Below are positions 1 to 11,361 of a stretch of 64,000 nucleotides of DNA, piece after piece. The translations under genes were made by a program, and so were the position numbers. The DNA is taken from positions 124,001 through 188,000 of the forward strand of contig MU839118.1 in NCBI GenBank assembly GCA_030685235.1, written 5' to 3'. The notes under the pieces were generated by a model. That model was not told where the DNA came from, did no database searches, and was given only the letters and a program-made list of their open reading frames with translations. How positions within the stretch are numbered: the first letter of the stretch is position 1; each line of letters opens with the position of its first letter. The DNA is from Copromyces sp. CBS 386.78 (Eukaryota > Ascomycota > Sordariomycetes > Sordariales > Sordariaceae).

Positions 1-950
1 TAATTAACTTATTCGATAAGGCGGGTACATTATTTAACCTAACGATTACATTTCTCAGCTTCATTATTATTAACAAGCTATTAATCCTATTCAGTAATTT
101 CTTCGGGAATTATACCACTATTAATAATATTTTTAAGGATTAAACTATAACGTCCTATAACTAATAGAAAATTATTAATATATATATAAACAAGTAAATA
201 ATTAAAATTAATAATTAATAATTAATAATTAATATAATTAATCCAAAGATTTTTCATACGACTTATAAAATTAATAATATCCTAAAGGTCCTTAACGCTA
301 ATTATAATAAAATTAGCAATAGGACTAGAAATACTAAAACGCCAAAGCCAATTTATTATTGTATAGTCAGAAAGCTAACCGGAATACTGCTATATAACTA
401 TAAAAACTATAAAGCTAAACCTTAACTTTATATTATTTTTAATAAAACGTAAAATATTTTAAATAGGATTAATAAAATAAATAAGAAATTTATCAGCTAT
501 AATAGATTCTAACAATTAATTTATATAATTTTACTACTACTTTTACACGAATCGAATTAACGCCTCTACTTATACTATATTTATAAAAGCCTTCGTAATA
601 GAATTAATAGTAAACTTCTTAATAAGGGTAGCGGCGGCATCTATTATTAAATTTATTCGGAAAATAATAAATTTAATAAGCGAGAACGGGCGAACGTAAA
701 TTTTAATCGATTAGATAAATAGTACGTTGGCTATAATAACGGAAGCCTTAGAAGGAGCTAGTAAGAACGGTAGCGCATCGATTATTTTAACTGTATTAGA
801 AAAATTAGAATCGTTAGGATTTTAAGAATTAGCAATAGAAGAAGCGTTAATACTTTTAAAAATTAATATATAAATAATAATATTAACAATATTTTCGCCC
901 GTATTATAAAGAGCGGGCGGAGGAGATAATAGTTAAACCTAATCTATTTC

Positions 951-1409
951 TACTTTTATAATTTCTTTTACCTTTTTACATTCCTTCTTTAAATTTATAT
1001 AAAAAGTTTACTAATACTTCTTACTTAACTATATAAATTATCTATCTACCTTTCCAAAAGGCCAAATTTAATAAATCGGCACTAAATAATTATTAATTAA
1101 ATTACAATATTTATATAGGACGAATACTACTTCCTTATTAACTACATTATAATCGACAACCCAGCCTTTATCGTAATTATTAACAACGAATTTCTTAGGC
1201 CAATTTTCATCAACTCCAATATAGCTGTCTTCCTTAAAATAAAACTACGTAGCTTCAATAATAAGATCACCGGCCACTATAATAAAATATTCCTCATAAT
1301 AAATTTAAAGTTACTTAATAACGAATTAATAAATTTATTATACTTTATAAGTGATTTAATCGTCCCAAAATTTAAAGGCCAATTTAAGTTCACTATTATT
1401 CTCGGCCAT
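951..1409 (-). pseudogene. possible RIP-destroyed reading frame, unidentified
   Basis: Reading the minus strand from an ATG at 1409, one frame stays protein-like for about 130 codons if TAA/TAG are taken as former Gln codons. It begins MAENNSELKLAF and later has WDD, an EDSYIGVDENWPKKF segment and a KGWVVDYN segment. The Trp, Asp and Lys richness is not what random AT-rich DNA gives. The plus strand of the same stretch also has only TAA/TAG stops, so the strand is not certain. I do not recognise the family. The GVDENWPKKF segment faintly recalls the helix-turn-helix region of pogo-type transposases, but that is a guess. Confidence 0.3.
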
Positions 1410-1866
1410 TTTAAAGGCTAACCGTCAGATTTAAATAAATAAAATATATAAAAAAAGGGGTAAAAATATTATTTAAAAAGGTTTTACATTAAAGAAATTA
1501 ATTCGAATAAATTAAATAAATAATAATAAATCTAATAAATTGTTATCAAGACTATTATAAAGAATACAATCTCCCCCTTTACAAAAGGAAGAAAAAGGAA
1601 TAATAAGGTCGGTTTAAACTAAACTATAAGTATTATTTATTAGGCAAAGAGAATCTTTATAAATAATATTATAAATAATAATGATAATAAAAGATAAAGA
1701 ATGCGATTAATTATTGGACAGAATAATAATACGTAATAATAGGCGACAATATTATTAAAGGAAGCGTAAAGCAATACTAACGAAAGCCTCAACCTAGAAC
1801 CTTACATACGACTTTATAGAGTATAAATAAAATAAACGTTAGGTTAATATAATATAAATTAATAAT

Positions 1867-1990
1867 CCAGTTAACCTTGACGGAGGTTAACTAAGGAGCA
1901 CTCTTATATAGCATGGACCGCTCAGATGAGCGCATACTAAAATAGAGCGGGTCATCCGGGCATCTGCCCAGAATTCCCCTAACAATATAT
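1867..1990. other. Unmutated island between RIP blocks
   Basis: About 120 bp with near-normal base composition sit inside the AT-rich block. They keep many CA and TG dinucleotides that RIP would have removed. The stretch opens with a short perfect hairpin, GTTAACC at 1870-1876 and GGTTAAC at 1885-1891. RIP acts on duplicated DNA, so the simplest reading is a single-copy spacer between two repeats: the unidentified element on the left and the retroelement on the right. Confidence 0.6.
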
Positions 1991-1999
1991 AAACGGAAT

Positions 2000-4900
2000 A
2001 GGGTAGTAAAGAAGGTTCCTTTTTATATAAAAGAAAAGTTGAAAATATTAATTATAATAGTATTAGGGTAATATAAGAATTTAAAGGCGGAGATTATAAA
2101 GAAAGAGGATAACGTTATTATTAATAGGAAGGGAGAAAATAATAAAGAAATATTAGATAAGGAGGCCGAAGAGGCGAGAAAAGAAATATCGGACATTTTA
2201 AACGGCTTAGAATATTTAATTATATTCTATTTAAAGTTCGAAAGAATAAAATTAACGAAGAAGGCGGCTAGAGTCCTAATTACGATTTACCTCCCGGAGA
2301 TATAGAAAAAAGTTAATATTTAATGAATATAGTTTAACCTATTTAATTTTTTATTAATAAGCCGGCCTATAAGCCGGAGAGTTCGATAATATTATTATTA
2401 TTATTAAAAGGCGGAATATTTTTAAAAATAATGTATATTATACCCTTATTTATAGAATATACTAAAATTATTCCTTATTATTCTAATAATACCAATTATA
2501 ATTAAATAAAGTTCTTTATTATTTTAAATTATATTTATATATACGCGAACTAAAGATTAAAATTAGAAAGAATCTTACTATCTTTATTAGTAAAAAGCCT
2601 TTTATTAAAGAAGTCAACCGGCTTAAATATTAAGAAAATATTAAAGGCTATTAAAAATATTATTTAGTAGTACTTAAGAAAATAAGGAAAAAAGAAAATC
2701 TAGCCGAAATCGAAAAACCTAATTTAGAAGTAAAAACGAAGAAGAAAGGCGGGTTACTAAATAGTAAAACACTAACGGACTTCGTACTACGTATAACTAG
2801 GTTAGAGGAACCGAATAGAAAGATAATAATAAAATAATATTAATTAGCCCTTACAAAGAATATTATCAATACTAATACTATATAAGCCTCCGAAACTTAT
2901 AAATATAATTAGCCGGAAATTATAATAAAGTAAATTTAAATATATATAATAAAATATAATATATTATTATTAAAAATAACTAATATTAAAATTTTCGAAT
3001 AGGAAATTTTAAAAGGTATAAATTTTAAAATTAAAATAGAAGAATAGGCCGGTTTATAGGCCGAACCGTGGATATTAGACGAAAAGGGGCTACCACTATA
3101 AATTTTAAACGGAAGGGGGCCGCCTCCGTCTTTAACTTTAGGGGTAGAAGTACCTCGTTTAAAATTATATATAGGGAATTAAAAAATTAAAGGGAATACT
3201 TTTAAAATTTAAAAATCCCCGTAAAACCGCATTTTATATTAAGAACTTATAGATAATATTAACCTCTAATAAGAAGATTATAATATTTCAATTAGGAATT
3301 AGGCCGATACTTTAAAAAAGGTCGAATTAATAAAAAAAATTTATTATACCTAGAAAAATTATTTCGTAATATCGTTTAAAAATTTAATAAAGACCGAAAT
3401 AATTAAGTATATAATTAATTTAATAGAGAATTCTAAATTATAAACTTTCTAGCCTATAAAGTATTCTAAATAGGTAAAAATTTTTGGAGAAAAACTTTTT
3501 CCTGCAATAGAAGAAGTAGGAATAATATTTTGAGGAGAATCGTCCTATATAACTAATATACTATACTTACTAAAACTATATACGAAGTTAAAGGACAATA
3601 AACGGATAGTATATAATTTCTAGCCCGTTAATACGAATACTATTAAATTAGCTTACTTATATTATAATATAAAAGTTAGCGCCAATAATTTATTAGTCGG
3701 CAGAACAACTATAATATCAATAATAAATATAAAGAATAATTATTAAGCTATAGGAATAAAAGAAAGATATTAATAAACGACTAGTATAAGGATAATATAT
3801 AGGATATTCATTTACAACCGGATACTATAAAGAATAAAGAACTTAATAATAATTTATATATAGCTAGGAAATTTAATATTTAGAACCTACCCCTCTAGAA
3901 TTATAATACCCGATAAAAAAGTATATAAATATTACAGTAATACAATAAACGGATTCCGAACTAGAGATAAGAGGGATTTTAATACTATATATAATTAGGT
4001 AGCGGCTAAAGGAAAAAGATTAATAAAAGAAGAAATTAAAAAGTAGAAGAAAGAAGGGAAGGAAGTTCTATATTTTCTAGTAGAACTATTAATATTAGAT
4101 TATAATATAAACTTAGCGAATACTTTATCGATATATATAGATAATTATTATATAATAAATACAGATTTTTAAATATACTTTTAGTTTCTAATAGAATATT
4201 ATTTCTTAAAAGTAGCGTTCGGGCCTATTCTATTAGTAGGGGAAAAGATAAAGCTATTTATAGATAACGCTGAAACCTTAAGATTTTATATTAAAGGGGG
4301 AAAAATATTCCCAGTAAAAAAGTATAAATAGAAATTTCGTCGGTAAACGAAAAAATAGGAAGAGGAACTACTTAAGGATTAAAAAGAAATTTAATAGCTA
4401 ATTTATTTAACGCCCTTTATTTAAAAATATATTCTAGGGAAAGTAAATTTAGTAAAGGTTTTATACGACGCCTTCTACGAAAGAATATTAAAGATAATAG
4501 CTAAAAGAAAGTAGTCCGTTTAGACCGAATTAATAAAAAGAATATAGCCGGAATAAGGAAAAAAATAAATATTAATAATAAAGAGTATATATAAAGTAAT
4601 TAAAGATAATACGCTAATTGGGGTTAATTATATACGAGTAATTTATATTACAATAAATATATTAGGGATAGGTATTAGTACGGTAATATTCTAAATTAAT
4701 AAGAAGTCCCCCGAAGAGGAATACGATTAGAAAAAGTATTAGAAGGATATTAAAATAAATGCATTTATATCCTAGAATTTAAACGATACGGAATTATAAT
4801 ATAATAATTCCGAACGAGAAATATTCGCCGTCGTACGGGCGCTAAAGGAAATTTAATAAATTATATAAATATCCGAATATCTAATTTATATTTATACTAA

Positions 4901-6560
4901 CTATACTTCGATTATTAATATAATAAATATAAGGTCGATAATATATTTTAAAGTTGTAAAATAAATTAATATTATAACGGAATTTAATATTAGTTTTTAT
5001 TATTAGTCGAATATTAATAAAGTAATTTAAATCGCTAACGAGTTATTACATTTAACCCTAAGATTTTATAATAACCTAAGAGTCGGGTTTAGGAAAAATT
5101 TATTAATAAATTTCCGATAATTAATAATAGAAGTCGGGCCGGAGAGCGTAAAATTACTTTTTTCGTTTAAAACCCTAGGTTAAATAGACCCGAAATATAA
5201 TAAGGAAGAAGTATAAAAATAGTACGGAAATATTATTATATAATTAAATTATAGGGATAAAATATTAGCGGACCTTCTTAAACTTAAGAGACGAAAGGTA
5301 AAGAATAGGGCCGCTCGTTTTTATATCTTAGAAGGAAAATTAATAAAGTTTAACGTTGACGATACTTTAGCAAAATATATTATTTTACAAGAATGAAAAT
5401 ATATATTAAGGTAGGTTTACGACGGATATAGCTACTACGCTATTAATATAATATTTCGGGAAATTTGCGTGCGATTTTAGTAGTTATTTAGATCGACCAA
5501 TATAATAAATTACTATTGTACTTGTAAAATATATTAACAATATTCCCCGAAGAAGCCGGCGGCAATTCTAAAGATAATTATAATGTTCTAACTAATAAGG
5601 CTATTTAGTATAGATTTCTTAGGGCTATTAACGCCGAGATTAAAAGATGGTATAGAGTATATTTTCGTTAGAATTAATTATTTTTTATAATTAGTATTAG
5701 CGGTAACTTTATTTAAAGTAATAGTAGTAATTATAATTAATATATTATTGTATATTTAATTTCTAATATTCGGTTAGCCGTTTTAAATATATTATAATAA
5801 CGGGAAGTATTTCCGGAACGACGTATTAAGAGTAATTATAACGAACTATAGAACGGAGATATTATTTAATTTAATTACAAATTTAAAATTAATAGGGCTA
5901 ATCGAGAAATATATAGGATTAATCGTCGTTTAATTAAGGAAATAAAGAACGGAATAAAAAGGATAGGAATTAGGAGTTTGGCCTACTATTTTATTATTTA
6001 TAGTAAGTAAACTAAATATTAAATTCGTATTTAATATTAGAATAACGCTATTTAAAGTATTATTAGAATATTAGTTGGAATATATTAAATTTACTAATAA
6101 AACTACGAAGTAATATAAAATCTTGGAGGAGGAGCCGATATTAATAGACGAGCCTAATAAAAACGAGGATAATTATAATAGGGTATTGGAATTTATTAGT
6201 AGGAGAAAGGAGGAGAGAGCTTTGGTAGAGGATAAATATATAGTAAAGGCGGTAAAGAACGGGGATACGAAATTAGAAGAGTAATTTTCGGTAGGGGATT
6301 AGGTATAAGAGATAAACAAAGATAAAACCCATTCGAAATTTAAATTAACTTAAATTGGGCCGTAGGAAGTTATAGAAGTATTTATACTATAAATATATAT
6401 AGTTAAATATATTAATAAGAATAGAATAAGAAGGAAACTGTATATCGATTATATAAAGAAATATAGAGGAAAGGTAGAATAGGTATCTAAAAAGGACTTA
6501 AAAAGGGTAGAAGAAATTAATTTAACATTATTTAAGGAGTTAAAGAAGTAATGGAAGGAA
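2000..6560 (+). mobile_element. Ty3/gypsy-like LTR retrotransposon relic, RIP-inactivated
   Basis: The plus strand keeps remnants of a retroelement pol gene in order. An RNase H-like part lies at about 4640-5060, with GIGISTV and then SEREIFAVVRALKEI near 4810-4850. A Cys pair of an integrase zinc-binding module (YYCTCKIY) is near 5510-5530. An integrase core starts near 5600 with DFLGLLTPRLKDGIEYIFV, followed by FG near 5768 and an NNG segment near 5796 in the position of the usual DNG. A basic tail ending near 6480 resembles the post-integrase domain. RNase H before integrase is the Ty3/gypsy order. I could not place the reverse transcriptase active site or protease, and 2000-3500 is presumably gag. 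All frames are broken by TAA/TAG stops. No intact LTR pair was found. The stretch at about 6720-6845 may be part of the 3' LTR. Confidence 0.75.
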
Positions 6561-6640
6561 ATAGGTATTAAAGTAGAAGTTATACTATACGAAGGGTGAT
6601 TAGGAGATAGGGATAAGGCTATTTAGAAATTATTAGAAAA

Positions 6641-7570
6641 ATGCCTTTTTTAATGGAGGTTATTTTGCCTCGTAGACGATACTATTTTAAAACGGGTTGG
6701 GGGGATTCTATAACCCACTTTATAAGTTACGTATATTCTAGTTGTTCGGGGTACAAAACTAGCTCCCTTGTAGGGCACCCTTGTATTATAGTCTTCTTCT
6801 CCTCTTCAACCCAAGCTAGACCGAATACAACAACATCACATTTTAGAGGTAATGCTGATTTGGCGACGACGGGGCATGGTTGATTGGCTAGGATAATGAC
6901 TTTTATTTTGACTGTGAAGTTCACATTGAAGTTGAAGTTGACGTTCAGACTTGGATCCCCTGGTCCCCTGACGATGTGACGTTGTTAAGGGTTGGTGTTG
7001 CACAGCATGCTTCCCCGGAGGATGCACTATTCTAACTTATACGGCCCCACATGTTCAATGCCGTTGGTCAAAGCTTCCAGCGGGCTGAGTGGGTCCATGC
7101 CGTTACGGTGGACCAGACCAGACCTGGACCATGGACATTCCAGTCGCAAGCTGTCGTGTCACCTTTAGAATTCTTCAAATCCTACCGTCCATCATCTTTT
7201 TCAATTTGGTTCTCGCTACCATACAAGAGTCCCATCTTCTCCCAAGTCTTGTTCTACACTATACAAGTCCATCACAACTTGAACCAAAACATCCACCGAA
7301 GCAGCGCCAAACTTGTTCCCTCGAACTACACAACGCAAGCGCATCGCAAGCGCAATAGCGTCGCCATCACGACTTGAATCCACCCAAGTACGTACGAACC
7401 ACTTGTACACAACAACAACAACAACAACAACAAAGTTGGGTTCAACATCACATCACATGACATCCAACGACCGACCGACCGACCGACCGACCGACCGACC
7501 GAAGCCCTGTCTATCTATCTATCTATCCTTCATCCACTAGAATAGTGACCTACAAATAACCAACACAAAG
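6641..7570. promoter_or_regulatory. Upstream region of the DUF4604 gene
   Basis: Composition returns to normal here. No gene was recognised. The last 170 bp before the start codon hold three simple repeats: CAA units at about 7408-7433, CGAC units at about 7467-7502 and CTAT units at about 7510-7527. They probably lie in the promoter or 5' UTR of the next gene. Confidence 0.5.
7408..7527. repeat. Cluster of three microsatellites
   Basis: There are about eight CAA units, then about nine CGAC units, then about four CTAT units, all pure, within 120 bp. They lie 45-160 bp upstream of the DUF4604 start codon. Confidence 0.9.
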
Positions 7571-8166
7571 ATGTCAGGCTCCAGCGGCGGCGGCGGCAAA
7601 ATCAACCCCAAAAACCTGCACTACGACCGCTCCGCGACGCTCCCGCCCTTTCTCGCCCGTCTTCACGCCCAACACGCGCCCGGGAACTTCGACGGCCCGG
7701 ACCCGATATTAGCTGCGCGACGGAGACCAACGGGAAAGAAGAGGAGCGGGAGCGAGGAGGCGGAGGACGCGCCGCTGGTTTTGGATGAGGAGGGGAATGT
7801 GGTTGATACAGTGACGGTGGGGAAGGATGGGGTTACGGTTACGGTGGTGGAGAAACCTAAAACTGAAGGGGAGAGTGGGAGTGGGGAGGGAGGGGAAGGA
7901 GAAGGAGAAGAGGAAGAGGGGACGCGAGTAAAAGACATAGACATGATGATGGGGAAAGAAGAGCAGCAGGGACAGGGACAGGAGGAGAAAAACGTGGGGA
8001 TCGGATTCGGAGCGAGTAGTAGAAATAAGAGGAAGAAGATGGGTAAGGTTATTGGTGGTGGTGGTGGTGGCGGTGATGATGATGGCGATTCAGAGCAAGA
8101 GGGAGAGGGAGATGTCCCGGATAATAAGAAGAAGCGCAGGGGAGAGAGTAAGGCTACTGCTGCTGG

Positions 8167-8198
<32 letters not shown>

Positions 8199-8380
8199 CA
8201 GCAAAGGACAAGGACAAGGACAAGGACACGGAAAATGACAGTGGGAGGAAACGTGAAGAGGCAGAGGCAGAGGAGGAGGAGAAACCAAAGCCCAAGACGA
8301 CCATGGCCAAGAAGAAAAAGGCCAACAAGAAGATCAAGCTTAGCTTTGGTGATGATGATGATGAGGAGGAGGAGGGTTGA
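7571..8380 (+). CDS. DUF4604 domain protein
   Basis: This is a single-exon gene of 269 residues. The N-terminus (residues 10-40) has the family signature KINPKNLHYD followed by PPFLARLHAQ, and the C-terminus ends in a KIKLSFGDDDDEEEEG-type tail. This conserved start plus a KLSFxDDE end is the hallmark of the DUF4604 family of small eukaryotic proteins of unknown function. Between them lies a poorly conserved, highly charged region: acidic Glu/Gly runs, a Gly run, Lys-rich patches that could be nuclear localisation signals, an Ala run near residues 198-212 and a KDKDKDKD stretch. The start is the first ATG, in good context (aaagATGTC). A nuclear location is inferred only from the basic clusters. 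Confidence 0.85.
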
Positions 8381-9232
8381 AACCTCGACACCTCGACCCC
8401 GAGGATAAGTAATAAAGGGGTTGTTGGGAGTTTTATAAACATCAAACATAAACATGAAAAGGGGGCATGCATGCATGTCCAAAGGCTTTTAAAAGCGCCT
8501 GGAAAACGCGACGCGACGAAAAAAAAAAAAAAAAAGTCTTGTTCCAGGGCTCAGTCATCTTCGGAGGGCAGAGAGAGCGCAAGGACGCGGCGCGGCGCCA
8601 CTTGATACTTGATTGATCGCAACCTGAAGCTGCTAAAACTAAATGAGAGTCCGATCCAATGTATCCATACGTAGAGGTAGGTAGGTATATACCGAAGAGC
8701 TCGCTCGCTCGCTCCAAGAGCTGTCTGTCTGTCCCTGGGACCTGACCTCAAGAGAGCCAGCCGTTCTTATTAGGCTGCAAAGGATTCCATCCATGGCTTG
8801 ATGCCCAACTTGTAGAAGAGAACGACGACTCTCGATTTTTAATCACGGCATGCGAATGAATGCACTTCGAGTAAACAGCACTCACTGACTAGAAGGGCAG
8901 GAATTCTGGATACGGATCCCGATGCGGAAACACTGCATATCCAAGACCTCTCGACGAGGTTCTCGATGGAAAAATATAAACCCATCTTTAGTCTCCAGAC
9001 TACTAGTCCCCAGGGTACCGAGGTAAGGTAGTTTCTAGGTTCCCGAAGGCAAGGTTTAACCACCTACCCCCCCTCTCCTCTAGGTTCGAATTCACAAGTG
9101 CTGCTGCTGCCTCTCCGTAAACTTATGTGTCATATCATATACATGCATCGTATTTACTCAATGTCATCTTCTTCTATTAACAGTCCCACTAACGACGGTT
9201 CCCGGAAAGCCAACCAAAACTGGCTAGGTAAT
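8381..9232. other. Intergenic region between convergent genes
   Basis: No gene was recognised. The stretch contains an A run at about 8518-8535 and short TAGG/TCGC repeats near 8680-8715. It should hold the 3' UTRs of the DUF4604 gene (plus strand) and the cox4 gene (minus strand). Confidence 0.6.
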
Positions 9233-10605
9233 TTACCAGTACTGGGGCTTGACAAAGTCGGCGAAAGTCTTGGGCTCCTCGAAGCCGTGGTGGTGGTCGT
9301 CGTGGTGGTGGTCGTGGGAGTCCTCGGGACCGAGGTAGTTCATCTTGTAAACGTTGCCGCACTCGGGGCAGCGCTCGATGGGGCGCTCGCGGGTCATCTG
9401 TTTGTTTGTTAGTAGCTTGGTTGCGAGGTGCAAAAAAAGGGGGAAAAACTCACGGTGAGCCAGATGACGTTGTGGGAGTCGGCAGGGAAGCCAGTGCAAC
9501 CGGCGTACTGCTCATCACCGGCAGAGCGGACGGGGATGGGGTTCTCCATGGTGCCTGTTGTGTCGTTTCAGCAATCTCAAAAGTTCCTCCTTAGTTGAAT
9601 GTCATGTCATGTCTTACCCCTGCGGGAGGCATCAAGGGGCTTCATGTCGAAAATGTCGACGCCCTCCATCTTGCCGAGAATCTCGAGACGCTCGAGACCG
9701 GTGGCCTGCTCGGCATCGGTGGGGACAGTGCCAGGAGCGGCACCGGGGCCGAGGAGGTCATCCTTGGTCTTGATCTCTGTTTGTCGCGAAAAAAAAAGTA
9801 GAAAGGTTCAAGTTAGTCATTCATGCATGTTGTTTTCGTTGTACGTATGCGGTTCGTACGTCACCCCGCATCTCGTCATGGGGTGTGAGCGAGCGAGGGA
9901 GCTATGGGAGCTGCTGGGCTGGGCTGAATCTGAGCTACCCGGTGGAAGCTGTGGTAGGTGGTAGGGGGGAAATCTCGAAGCTTGAGCTGGTCGAGCTTCT
10001 TCTCCCGTCGTTCGCAATGATAAAACCCCTCTTTATCTCTTCCCAATGCTTCCTCTTCCTCCTTTGTTGTTTTCAAAGCTCCCCGAAGCTTATCCAAGCT
10101 AGGCTCAAGCTTCGAGAGACCCCACCACAGCTTCCAGTTCGCGTAGCCCAGCTCCCCAGCAATCCCAATAAACTCAATCGTGACGAAGTCGTCGCCGGGG
10201 GGAGATCATCATACCGGAGAGACCCTTGATGTGGGTGGTAGGGACCTTGGTCTCGGCGTGGCCTGGATTCAAGATAAAAACATGGTGTCAGTGGTTCGAT
10301 CGGTATTCGGGAATGCAATTGATGCGTGGTGTTTGGTTGTCGCGAATTTGTTCGTGGTGGTGGTGGGGGTATGATGTCGTCGTCGGTGGTGGTGGTGATG
10401 ATGATGATGATGATGATGCTTTTGCGCGGATATTTGCAGCTTCGCGATTGGAGCCTTTTTTTTCTTTTTTTTCGATGCCGTGCTTTTTTCAGGCCGCTTC
10501 AGAGTTCAATCACTTACGGCGCACAACGGTGGTGGCGATGCTGCGACGGAGAACGGGGGCAGCGGTGGCCCGGCGGGCAACGGCGACGGCGGTGCGGGAC
10601 AGCAT
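9233..10605 (-). CDS. cox4: Cytochrome c oxidase subunit IV (yeast Cox4/COX5B family), mitochondrial
   Basis: Five exons on the minus strand: 10605-10518, 10262-10215, 9776-9618, 9554-9454 and 9397-9233, giving 186 residues. All introns have GT..AG ends, and frame is kept throughout. The protein is a nuclear-encoded structural subunit of respiratory complex IV in the inner mitochondrial membrane, on the matrix side. Residues 1-30 form an Arg/Ala/Ser/Thr-rich presequence without acids (MLSRTAVAVARRATA...). The mature part has AETKVPTTHIKGL, then GCTGFPADSH, then RCPECGNVYKMNY. The Cys, His and CxxC match the zinc site of this family. A His/Asp-rich segment and EPKTFADFVKPQYW follow at the C-terminus. 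The start is the only ATG giving the presequence. It is transcribed divergently from the thioesterase gene. Intron 2 (438 nt) is long for this type of fungus. Confidence 0.93.
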
Positions 10606-11361
10606 GGTGAGGGTGGTGGTGGATGTGGTGTGATGATGTCGGAGTGACAATTGAACCGGGAGAGAGCGGAGAGGCGGGAGATGATGTTTTGTCTTGTCGA
10701 CTGGAACCTCCAATTGCCCACACTGCCTGGTCCCACAGCTGAGCAGACGCCCCGACGCACCGGCTGCTGGCTGCCCTTCTGTCCGTTCTGCCGCTGGCAA
10801 CTGGCGAACGGTTGCTGTGTCGTGGGAAAGACGCTTGGGCCACTCTCTGGAAAGCTTCCCCAGGAGCTCAGAGTCAGGTGATATGACACGTGAGAGCTAT
10901 CATCCCAAAGCTACAAGCATGACCCTAACCCTTACAGTACTGCCAAAGAAAACAATTCAAGCTCCCGGCCCCGGTTCCAGCCCCGATCCGGTACCCGTAT
11001 GCCGTAGTGGATACCCGGATCGGCGCTCTTAACAACATGTCGGAACGGCGCCATGCCGGAAGTGTGCTAGCGGAGATGTTCGTTGGTCCCACCGGAGAGG
11101 GTGATGTCGTGTCATCACGTGGAAAGATGCCTCGGCACTTCCTCCTTCGGCCAAGCCAAGCTTCCCCCCCTCCATCCCACTCCCGCATAGTATCGTCAGG
11201 TTAAACAGCTGAAATGTCACAAAATATCCGGGTGTCTTTTCCGAAAAGGTGATTGATATTTGAGGTGACACAGCTACTTCTTCTTCATTTCACAACCTAC
11301 ATCAGAGTCTCAGCCGGAGCTACACACGGGGCCATAGCCCCCGTCCCCCTTCGACTTCAAC
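10606..11361. promoter_or_regulatory. Divergent promoter region between cox4 and thioesterase gene
   Basis: The 756 bp separate two divergently transcribed genes for mitochondrial respiration and acyl-CoA hydrolysis. No further gene was recognised. The two genes could share regulatory elements, but I identified no specific binding site. Confidence 0.5.

Larger units (their letters stand above)
1..6640. repeat. RIP-mutated AT-rich repeat block
   Basis: The block is dominated by A and T with TA, TAA and ATTA everywhere and very few CA or TG dinucleotides, and it has no open frame of 60 codons. Where old coding sequence can be read, stops are nearly always TAA or TAG at places where CAA/CAG would fit. 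This is the classic footprint of repeat-induced point mutation (C to T in CpA on both strands), a premeiotic defence of Neurospora and relatives against duplicated DNA. Composition changes back to normal around 6640-6830. Such blocks are normally heterochromatic and DNA-methylated. The block runs off the left edge, so its full size is unknown. Confidence 0.9.

Noticed and set aside
7663..8472. 269-codon minus-strand open frame opposite the DUF4604 gene
   Set aside because: Its Ser/Pro/Leu repeats are the antisense of acidic and Ala/Gly coding repeats on the plus strand. It is a shadow frame.
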